This document shows positions 1-6,191 of a stretch of DNA of 37,578 nucleotides, in pieces. The first letter of the stretch is position 1; each line of letters opens with the position of its first letter. The notes under the pieces are model-generated. The model made no database searches. It was not told the origin of the DNA and saw only the letters and a program-made list of their open reading frames with translations. The position numbers were made by a program, and so were the translations under genes. This DNA is from an uncultured Prevotella sp. (GTDB lineage Bacteria; Bacteroidota; Bacteroidia; Bacteroidales; Bacteroidaceae), in NCBI GenBank assembly GCA_934230115.1, contig CAKQEI010000015.1:1-37578 (forward strand), written 5' to 3'.

Positions 1-908
1 TCGTCCTTGTCCTGAAGCATCGACAGATAACTCTGATACCGCGAGGCGGATATGTAATGCTCCTCTACAGCCTTCAACACAGCGCAACCCGGCTCATGAG
101 TGTGGGTGCAGTTGTTGAAGCGGCAGTCCTTGGAGAAATGGAAGATGTCCTTGAAATAGCTTGTCAGCTCCTCAGGCTCTATGTCGAACGTGCCGAAACC
201 CTTTATTCCCGGAGTGTCGATAAGGTAGCCACCCTCGGGCAACTCGAGCATCTCGGAGAACGTGGTGGTATGCATACCTGTGTTGTGAGCGTCTGAAATC
301 GACGATGTGCGCAGGTTGGCGTCGGGCAGAATATGATTGATGAATGTCGACTTGCCCACTCCACTATTGCCGCTCAGCAGCGTTATCTTGTCCTTGAGCA
401 TTGGCGACACAGCGTCCATGCCAAGTCCGGTAGTGGCAGAAACAGCCAAGCATTTGTAGCCCACAGTCTCATACAGCTTCATCATCATCTCCTGATAGCG
501 GCGTTCCTCCTCCGAGAGAATGTCGGTCTTGTTGAACACAAGCACCGTAGGCACACTGTAAGCCTCGGCAGTAGCGAGGAATCGGTCGATGAAGATGGTG
601 CTTGTCTGGGGATAGTTGACGGTGACTATGAGGAAAGCCTGATCGACATTGGCGGCAATGATGTGGCTCTGCTTGCTCAGGTTTTGCGACTTGCGTATGA
701 TGTAGTTGCGGCGGTCGCAGATGGCAGTAATGAATGCTGTGCCCTCCTGATTGCGCACTATCTCCACATTGTCTCCCACAGCAACAGGGTTGGTGCTGCG
801 TATTCCCTTAAGTCGGAAGTTGCCCTTAATCTTGCAGTCAACCGTGGCTCCATCGGTGGTACGCACAGTATACCAACTGCCGGTGTTCTTGATTACTAAT
901 CCTTGCAT
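1..908 (-). CDS. rsgA: RsgA, ribosome small subunit-dependent GTPase A (3' end outside window)
   Basis: Reading the minus strand from the ATG at 908 gives [20 protein letters not shown], an N-terminal OB-fold, followed by the circularly permuted GTPase domain. NKTD (G4) precedes GNSGVGKST (G1 P-loop) and DTPG (G3), the G4-G1-G3 order characteristic of RsgA/YjeQ. A zinc-finger-like [14 protein letters not shown] segment lies towards the C-terminus. RsgA is a late maturation factor for the 30S ribosomal subunit in the cytoplasm. About 302 codons are visible before the window ends, so only the last residues and the stop are missing. The gene follows frr on the same strand, but a hairpin with a T-rich tail separates them, so it may depend on read-through. 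Confidence 0.95.
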   Translation of the reverse strand, partial: MQGLVIKNTGSWYTVRTTDGATVDCKIKGNFRLKGIRSTNPVAVGDNVEIVRNQEGTAFITAICDRRNYIIRKSQNLSKQSHIIAANVDQAFLIVTVNYPQTSTIFIDRFLATAEAYSVPTVLVFNKTDILSEEERRYQEMMMKLYETVGYKCLAVSATTGLGMDAVSPMLKDKITLLSGNSGVGKSTFINHILPDANLRTSSISDAHNTGMHTTTFSEMLELPEGGYLIDTPGIKGFGTFDIEPEELTSYFKDIFHFSKDCRFNNCTHTHEPGCAVLKAVEEHYISASRYQSYLSMLQDKD

Positions 909-934
909 CCTTATTCTTTTTTATATAAAATACA

Positions 935-967
935 AAAAGGTAAAAGAGTAAAGCCCTTTTACCTTTT
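935..967 (-). terminator. Hairpin terminator/attenuator between frr and rsgA
   Basis: A perfect 12-bp inverted repeat, AAAAGGTAAAAG (935-946) and CTTTTACCTTTT (956-967), has a 9-nt loop. Read on the minus strand it is followed by a T-rich stretch, as expected for intrinsic termination after frr. The stem ends only about 27 nt before the rsgA start codon, so it could attenuate rsgA. Confidence 0.65.
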
Positions 968-977
968 ATATTTCTTA

Positions 978-1538
978 TTACACAGTCATAATCTCCTTCT
1001 GCTTGGCAGCAAGCAAATCGTCAACCTTCTTCACGAACTTGTCGTGAATCTTCTGAAGCTCGTTCTCGGCATCCTTCTCAAGGTCCTCAGAGAGTCCGTC
1101 CTTGATAGCCTTCTTAAGCTTGTCCTTAGTATCCTGGCGTGCGTTGCGGATTTCCACCTTAGTGCGCTCGCCAATCTTGTTGCACTGCTTCACAAGCTCC
1201 TTGCGGCGCTCCTCGGTAGGCTGAGGAATGCCAAGGCGAATAATCTCGCCGTTGTTCTCAGGAGTGATGCCCACATCGCTGTCCATAATAGCCTTCTCGA
1301 TCTCACGAATCTGCTTCTTGTCGAAAGGACGGATGGCAATAGTGCGTGGGTCGGGCACTGTAACGTTGGCAACCTGGTTCAATGGCACCATCGAACCCCA
1401 TGAGCTAACTCGCACACCGTCGAGAATAGCCACATTGGCGCGTCCGGCACGGATGCGTGCAAGCTGCTCTTCCAAGTACATAGCACCCATCTCCATGCGC
1501 TCTTCTGCGCCGCTCAATGTTTCTTTTACGTCTAACAT
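978..1538 (-). CDS. frr: Ribosome recycling factor
   Basis: The 186-residue product has the usual RRF length. The N-terminal MLDVKETLSGAEERMEMG leads into the long-helix bundle with LARIRAGRANVAILDGV. The central beta-rich domain contains VPLNQVANVTVPDPRTI, and the C-terminal helix carries RRKELVKQCNKIGERTKVEIRN in two stretches. RRF acts with EF-G in the cytoplasm to split post-termination ribosomes and free the mRNA. The gene is transcribed divergently from the AraC regulator. A -7 box (TAAATTTG on the minus strand, 1586-1593) lies about 50 bp upstream of the start. Confidence 0.98.
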   Translation of the reverse strand: MLDVKETLSGAEERMEMGAMYLEEQLARIRAGRANVAILDGVRVSSWGSMVPLNQVANVTVPDPRTIAIRPFDKKQIREIEKAIMDSDVGITPENNGEIIRLGIPQPTEERRKELVKQCNKIGERTKVEIRNARQDTKDKLKKAIKDGLSEDLEKDAENELQKIHDKFVKKVDDLLAAKQKEIMTV

Positions 1539-1585
1539 ATTAATGTAGTATTAGTTTCAAAATTGTTTTAGTGACATTCACTTTG

Positions 1586-1593
1586 CAAATTTA
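1586..1593 (-). promoter_or_regulatory. frr promoter -7 box
   Basis: TAAATTTG on the minus strand matches the Bacteroidota TAnnTTTG consensus and lies 48 bp upstream of the frr start. The -33 element at the expected spacing is imperfect (TTCG-like). Confidence 0.6.
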
Positions 1594-1677
1594 GCGAAAA
1601 TACTTGATATTGCGAATAATATAATGCAAAATACAACACTATAGATGAAGTTTTTTTACCAAAAAAGCTTTAAGCAG

Positions 1678-1708
1678 TTTGGAATATTCAAAATAATCGC
1701 TAAATTTG
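1678..1708 (+). promoter_or_regulatory. Promoter of the AraC regulator, apparently leaderless
   Basis: TTTG at 1678-1681, a 19-bp spacer and TAAATTTG at 1701-1708 match the Bacteroidota sigma-ABfr consensus exactly. The first ATG of the gene is at 1715, only 6 nt after the box. The predicted transcription start therefore falls at or beside the start codon. Confidence 0.75.
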
Positions 1709-1714
1709 CACTTT

Positions 1715-2599
1715 ATGGAAGATAAAGTATTGCGTGAATTGCCTCCGCTGCTCGACAGCGACTTCATGTATGTGGCGGACAGGCGAAAGAAAGAATTCAC
1801 CTACCCTATACACAAGCACGAAGTCTTTGAGCTTAACTATGTGGAGAACGGGGAAGGTGTGTTGCGTATCGTCGGTGACAGTGCCGAGACGATAGGCAAT
1901 CGTGATCTTGTGCTCATAACAAGCCCCGACCTGGAGCACGTGTGGGAGCAAGACAAGTGCAAAAGCGAGGACATACGCGAGATAACTGTGCAGTTCTTCT
2001 TCGACTTCAACAGTTCCTACAGCCTCTTCAACCGCACTCCCCTGCTTCCCATCAAGCGGATGTTTGAGAAGGCGCGCAAGGGCGTGGCGTTCACACCCGA
2101 GGCTATCGATAAGGTTTATCCGCTTCTCGACTCACTCTCATCTACTAAAGACAAATTTTATTCTGTTATCAATTTCCTCACCTTATTATATGAGCTGTCA
2201 CTTGCCGACGGCACACGCGAGCTTGCATCATCATCTTTCGCCAAGGTGGATGTCGACAGCGAGAGCCGACGTATATTAAAGGTGAAGGACTACATCAGCA
2301 AACACTACACCGAGGAGATTCGCCTCGCCGACCTTGCCGACCTCGTGGGAATGTCAACAACATCGTTCAGCCGATTCTTCAAGCTGCGCTCAGGCAAGAC
2401 ACTAAGCGACTATGTGGTGGAGATGCGCCTTGGCGTGGCTTCACGACAACTTGTAGACACCACCAACAGCGTCAGCGAAATATGCTACGACTGCGGATTC
2501 AACACGCTGAGCAATTTCAACCGACTGTTCCGCAAATACAAGGGATGCAGCCCAACGGAATTCCGCGAGAAATACTTCAAAACTAAGGTTATTGTGTAG
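1715..2599 (+). CDS. AraC family transcriptional regulator (candidate PUL regulator)
   Basis: The 294-residue protein has an N-terminal cupin-like sensor domain (YPIHKHEVFELNYVENGEG, roughly residues 28-47). The C-terminal double helix-turn-helix AraC domain covers about residues 190-290 and includes the signature CGFNTLSNFNRLFRKYKG-x-SPTEFR. An upstream TTG at 1706 is in frame but overlaps the -7 box, so the ATG at 1715 is preferred. The gene stands alone at the edge of the mannan locus, divergent from frr and directly upstream of GH36. No SusR or hybrid two-component regulator occurs in the window, so this is the best candidate regulator of the locus. That role is inferred from position only. 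It ends in TAG. Confidence 0.9.
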   Translation: MEDKVLRELPPLLDSDFMYVADRRKKEFTYPIHKHEVFELNYVENGEGVLRIVGDSAETIGNRDLVLITSPDLEHVWEQDKCKSEDIREITVQFFFDFNSSYSLFNRTPLLPIKRMFEKARKGVAFTPEAIDKVYPLLDSLSSTKDKFYSVINFLTLLYELSLADGTRELASSSFAKVDVDSESRRILKVKDYISKHYTEEIRLADLADLVGMSTTSFSRFFKLRSGKTLSDYVVEMRLGVASRQLVDTTNSVSEICYDCGFNTLSNFNRLFRKYKGCSPTEFREKYFKTKVIV

Positions 2600-2644
2600 T
2601 TTATCATTGTTTTTTGCAGCGATTGCAAGAAAGTGGTATATATA

Positions 2645-2688
2645 GGCAAAATAAAGTTTGTGGCTTCTGAATAAATTGGATAATTTTG
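2645..2688 (+). promoter_or_regulatory. GH36 promoter with shared GGCAAAATA operator
   Basis: GGCAAAATA (2645-2653) lies 36 bp, start to start, upstream of the -7 box TAATTTTG (2681-2688). A TTTG at 2657-2660 gives a 20-bp spacer. The same 9-mer occurs at the same distance before susC and the CE7 gene. The leader would be about 45 nt. Confidence 0.65.
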
Positions 2689-2737
2689 CAAACGATTACA
2701 TGTCTTAAACCAACAAACAATCAAAACAAATAAAACT

Positions 2738-4951
2738 ATGGGAAAATATTCCAAGCGTATTGCTCTTCCGGCATTGGCTATGATGATGCTCTCAGGCATG
2801 GCAAATGCCGAGAACATCAGTGTGTCAACCCCCAAGACATCGCTCGTTGTTGATGCTACAAAGGGAGGCGCATTCAAATTCGTGTATTATGGCGACAAGC
2901 TGTCGGATGCCGACATTGCCTCTCTGCAGGCAGGCGGCACAGCTGGCAAGGATGCTTATCCTGTGTATGGCATGATAGGCGAATCGGCTGCTGCCCTTTC
3001 GGTGCGTCATGCCGACGGCAACATGACTCTTGAAATGGATGTAGACAGCTATACCACCACTTCGGAGCAGAATGCCAAGGTGCTGAAGGTTAAGCTCAAG
3101 GACCGCGTATATCCGTTCTACGTCACAGTGTGCTACCGTGCCTACAACGATGTGGACATTATAGAGATGTGGACAGAGATAAACAACGGTGAGAAGACAA
3201 CCGTCACTCTCTCGCAGTTTGATTCTGCCTATCTGCCCATACGCCGTGGCAACGTGTGGATGTCTCACTTCTACGGTGCATGGGCCAACGAGGCACAGCT
3301 CTCGGAGGAGGAGCTTAAGCCTGGCACATTTGTAATTGAAAACCGCGACGGAACACGCAATGCCCACACTTCTCGTGGCGAGGTTATGTTCTCGCTCGAC
3401 GGTAAGGGCAAGGAGAACACTGGACGTGTAATTGGTGCCGCTATATGCTATTCGGGCAACTACAAATTGCGTGCCGTGACCGATGAGTCGGAATACCACC
3501 AGTTCTTTGCCGGCATCGACGAGTACAACTCGGAGTATCATTTGGCTAAGGGCGAGACATTCACCACTCCCGTTACTGCTTTCTCTTATAGCAAAGAGGG
3601 ATTGAGCGGAGTGAGCCGCAACTTCCACAGCTGGGGACGCAAGTATAAACTGATGAACGGCAACCGCGAGCGCAAGATTCTGCTTAACTCTTGGGAGGGT
3701 GTATATCTCAACATCAAGGAGCCGGAAATGGCGCAGATGATGGCAGACATCAAGTCGATGGGTGGCGAACTCTTCGTTATGGACGACGGATGGTTTGGCG
3801 ACAAATACAAGCGCAGCATCGACAACTGTGCACTTGGCGACTGGGTGGTAGACAAGGAGAAACTGCCACACGGCATCGAGGGTCTGCTTGCAGAGGCAAA
3901 GAAATTGGGCATTAAGTTTGGCATCTGGCTTGAGCCAGAGATGTCGAACACCAAGAGCGAGCTCTTCGAGAAGCATCCCGACTGGGTGATCAAGGCTCCA
4001 AAGCGCGACCTTAAGTGCGGACGCGGCGGCACACAGGTGGTGCTCGACCTCGGTAATCCTAAGGTGCAGGACTTCGTGTTCTCAATCGTCGACGACATGA
4101 TGACCAAGTATCCTGAGATTGACTACATCAAATGGGATGCCAACATGAACATCTCAAACCACGGCTCACAGTATCTTACTGCCAACAACCAGAGCCACTT
4201 GTTCATCGAGTATCACCGCGGTTTCGAGAAAGTGTTGCAGCGTATACGCGCCAAATACCCCGACCTCACCATCCAGGACTGCGCTTCTGGTGGCGGACGT
4301 GTAAACTGGGGCACACTGCCCTACTTCGACGAGTTCTGGACAAGCGACAACACCGATGCCCTGCAGCGTGTATACATGCAGTGGGGAACCAGTTACTTCT
4401 TCCCTGCCATCGCTATGGCTTCGCACATCTCAAACGCTCCTAACCATCAGACAGCACGCACCGTGCCTTTGAAGTATCGCACCGACGTGGCTATGAGCGG
4501 ACGTCTTGGCATGGAGATTCAGCCTAAGGTGCTCAACGACGAGGACAAGGAACAGTGTCGCAAGGCTATCGCCGACTACAAGCGCATACGTCCTATCGTG
4601 CAGTTTGGCAATCTCTACCGTCTGCAGTCGCCATACGAGAAGAAGGGTGTAGCTTCGCTCATGTACGTGACAGACATGAAGGACAAGGCTGTGTTCTACT
4701 GGTGGAAGACCGAATCGTTCTGCAACCAGCACCTGCCACGCATCCCAATGGCAGGACTCAACCCGCAGAAGCGCTACCACATCACCGAGCTTAACCGCAT
4801 CGACAAGACTCCCCTCTCGTTCGAGGGCAAGTCGTTCTCAGGCGAATTTCTCATGCAGAATGGCTTGGAGATACCTTATGGCCACAACGCTCCATGGGGC
4901 AAAGCCAACGAATGGGCAAGCCGCGTGCTGTTGCTCGAAGTTGTAGACTAA
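2738..4951 (+). CDS. Alpha-galactosidase, GH36 family, secreted
   Basis: The protein has 737 residues with an N-terminal signal peptide ending near MANAEN, so it acts in the periplasm or outside. It has the GH36 layout: an N-terminal beta-supersandwich (about 30-310), a TIM barrel containing GGELFVMDDGWFG and a C-terminal beta domain. The nucleophile is D467 in YIKWDANMNI. The acid/base is D537 in WTSDNTD, with the family CASGGGR motif before it. It should remove alpha-1,6-galactosyl side chains from galactomannan or galacto-oligosaccharides. It is the first structural gene of the locus, has its own promoter and is followed by a palindrome before the esterase. Confidence 0.95.
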   Translation: MGKYSKRIALPALAMMMLSGMANAENISVSTPKTSLVVDATKGGAFKFVYYGDKLSDADIASLQAGGTAGKDAYPVYGMIGESAAALSVRHADGNMTLEMDVDSYTTTSEQNAKVLKVKLKDRVYPFYVTVCYRAYNDVDIIEMWTEINNGEKTTVTLSQFDSAYLPIRRGNVWMSHFYGAWANEAQLSEEELKPGTFVIENRDGTRNAHTSRGEVMFSLDGKGKENTGRVIGAAICYSGNYKLRAVTDESEYHQFFAGIDEYNSEYHLAKGETFTTPVTAFSYSKEGLSGVSRNFHSWGRKYKLMNGNRERKILLNSWEGVYLNIKEPEMAQMMADIKSMGGELFVMDDGWFGDKYKRSIDNCALGDWVVDKEKLPHGIEGLLAEAKKLGIKFGIWLEPEMSNTKSELFEKHPDWVIKAPKRDLKCGRGGTQVVLDLGNPKVQDFVFSIVDDMMTKYPEIDYIKWDANMNISNHGSQYLTANNQSHLFIEYHRGFEKVLQRIRAKYPDLTIQDCASGGGRVNWGTLPYFDEFWTSDNTDALQRVYMQWGTSYFFPAIAMASHISNAPNHQTARTVPLKYRTDVAMSGRLGMEIQPKVLNDEDKEQCRKAIADYKRIRPIVQFGNLYRLQSPYEKKGVASLMYVTDMKDKAVFYWWKTESFCNQHLPRIPMAGLNPQKRYHITELNRIDKTPLSFEGKSFSGEFLMQNGLEIPYGHNAPWGKANEWASRVLLLEVVD

Positions 4952-4976
4952 TAGAAAAACTCTTTAACACCACATG

Positions 4977-5017
4977 AGGGTGTGTCATAACTCACAAGCA
5001 TGAGTGCGACACACCCT
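4977..5017 (+). repeat. Palindromic GAGGGTGTGTC-type intergenic element, copy 1
   Basis: AGGGTGTGTC (4977-4986) is perfectly complementary to GACACACCCT (5008-5017), with an inner CTCA/TGAG stem at 4991-5004. It lies between GH36 and the esterase and may be a partial terminator or mRNA stabiliser. Related elements occur at 23804-23841 and 34457-34509. Confidence 0.7.
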
Positions 5018-5038
5018 TATAACATACTTCTAAAAAAA

Positions 5039-5851
5039 ATGAAAACTATAAACTCCATTTTTCTCATTCTCCTCTTATTTGTCTTGCAGACATCAGCAGC
5101 CAACAAGACACACTACAAGACGATAGAAAATATTGCCTATAAGACATCAACAGACAAATATATCACAGAGCGTTGCCGACTTGATGTTTACTACAACGAC
5201 ACTACAAAAATGGCTCCCGTCGTAGTATGGTTTCATGGTGGCGGACTCACTGGAGGATCTAAGTATATCCCCGAAGAACTGAAGGAAAAGGGACTTACTG
5301 TAGTTGCCGTGAACTATCGTTTGCTACCACATGTTAAAATCAATGAGTGTCTTGACGACTGTGGAGCAGCCCTGGCATGGGTTTTCAAGAATATCGTCAG
5401 CTATGGTGGGGACACTCGGAATATATATGTGTCTGGACATTCTGCAGGTGGCTATATTACAGCTATGCTCGGTCTTGACAAGCAATGGCTCGAACACTAT
5501 GGTGTAGATGCTGACAGCATAAAGGCTCTCATTCCTTTTAGTGGACAAATGATTAGCCATTTCGCCTATCGCGACATGAATGGTATCGGCAATTTGCAAC
5601 CACTCATCGACCGCTACGCCCCACTATTCCATGTGCGCCCCAACTGCCCGCCACTCGTACTTATCACAGGCGATGCCGAAACAGAATTGTTCGGTCGTTA
5701 TGAGGAGAATGCTTATATGTGGCGCATGATGAAACTATGCGGACACAAGAATGTAAGCATATATAAAATCGATGGTCACAACCATGGCGACATGTGTCAT
5801 CCAGCATTCCATATACTACTGCAAACTATAAAAAACAGGAGAGTGTTTTGA
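5039..5851 (+). CDS. Secreted alpha/beta-hydrolase esterase (lipase/acetyl-esterase like)
   Basis: The 270-residue protein has a signal peptide (MKTINSIFLILLLFVLQTSA) and an alpha/beta-hydrolase fold of the HSL/BD-FAE type. The oxyanion motif HGGG is at 66-69 and the nucleophile is S135 in GHSAGG. A probable Asp lies in ITGDAETELFG and a His in DGHNHGD. The ATG at 5039 is chosen over one at 5000 because it begins the signal peptide and the earlier one falls inside a palindrome. In this locus it probably removes acetyl groups from acetylated mannan or its oligosaccharides; the substrate is inferred from context. The stop codon lies in the loop of a strong terminator. Confidence 0.85.
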   Translation: MKTINSIFLILLLFVLQTSAANKTHYKTIENIAYKTSTDKYITERCRLDVYYNDTTKMAPVVVWFHGGGLTGGSKYIPEELKEKGLTVVAVNYRLLPHVKINECLDDCGAALAWVFKNIVSYGGDTRNIYVSGHSAGGYITAMLGLDKQWLEHYGVDADSIKALIPFSGQMISHFAYRDMNGIGNLQPLIDRYAPLFHVRPNCPPLVLITGDAETELFGRYEENAYMWRMMKLCGHKNVSIYKIDGHNHGDMCHPAFHILLQTIKNRRVF

Positions 5852-5871
5852 TACACTCTCCTGTTTTTTTT
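5831..5871 (+). terminator. Rho-independent terminator after the esterase
   Basis: ACAGGAGAGTGT (5835-5846) pairs with ACACTCTCCTGT (5853-5864) over a 6-nt loop and is followed by a run of eight T. The esterase stop codon (5849-5851) sits in the loop. It separates the GH36-esterase unit from susC. Confidence 0.9.
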
Positions 5872-5901
5872 ACTCCACAATTTTCCAGTCAACATATGCG
5901 T

Positions 5902-5978
5902 TTTGTCATATTTGTCATAATTGTGTGATACTATGGCAAAATAGTGCTAATCATGTTGAATGAATTGTAATACCTTTG
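5902..5978 (+). promoter_or_regulatory. susC promoter region with TGGCAAAATAGT operator
   Basis: The -7 box is TACCTTTG (5971-5978), with no good -33 element at the usual spacing, which suggests activator dependence. TGGCAAAATAGT (5934-5945) starts 37 bp before the -7 box. The identical 12-mer stands at the same distance before the CE7 gene. Just upstream, TTTGTCATA is repeated in tandem (5902-5910 and 5911-5919). These could be contact sites for the AraC protein or another activator. Confidence 0.65.
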
Positions 5979-5983
5979 CAATC

Positions 5984-6191
5984 GAAAAATAAACCATAAT
6001 AACTTCAAAAAAAACTTACAACGATGAATACAACATCTTTATTTACATTATATATAAATGTATGGCAGTCATCTTGAAAAAAGTTGCTGCTACTTATTGC
6101 CATACAATGGCATAACGGCTTCTCGGAGCTTTTAAAAACAACAATGTTAATTCAGTAACAATTTAATATAAACCCTTTAATTAGATCCCTA
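5984..6191 (+). promoter_or_regulatory. Long susC leader with 17-codon uORF and inverted repeat
   Basis: The predicted start near 5984 gives an approximately 208-nt leader. It contains a short ORF at 6024-6077 (MNTTSLFTLYINVWQSS). It also has a perfect 9-bp inverted repeat, TGTATGGCA (6059-6067) with TGCCATACA (6098-6106), whose left arm overlaps the uORF. The gene-free stretch 5852-6191 holds this leader, the terminator and the promoter region. Confidence 0.45.

Noticed and set aside
2825..3976. 383-codon open frame antisense to GH36
   Set aside because: It is a shadow of the GH36 coding frame: no promoter, no recognisable family, and the sense strand carries all GH36 catalytic motifs.
5902..5919. 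CRISPR-like tandem repeat TTTGTCATA
   Set aside because: There are only two adjacent 9-bp copies with no spacers; it is better read as a possible protein-binding site. No CRISPR array was seen anywhere in the window.
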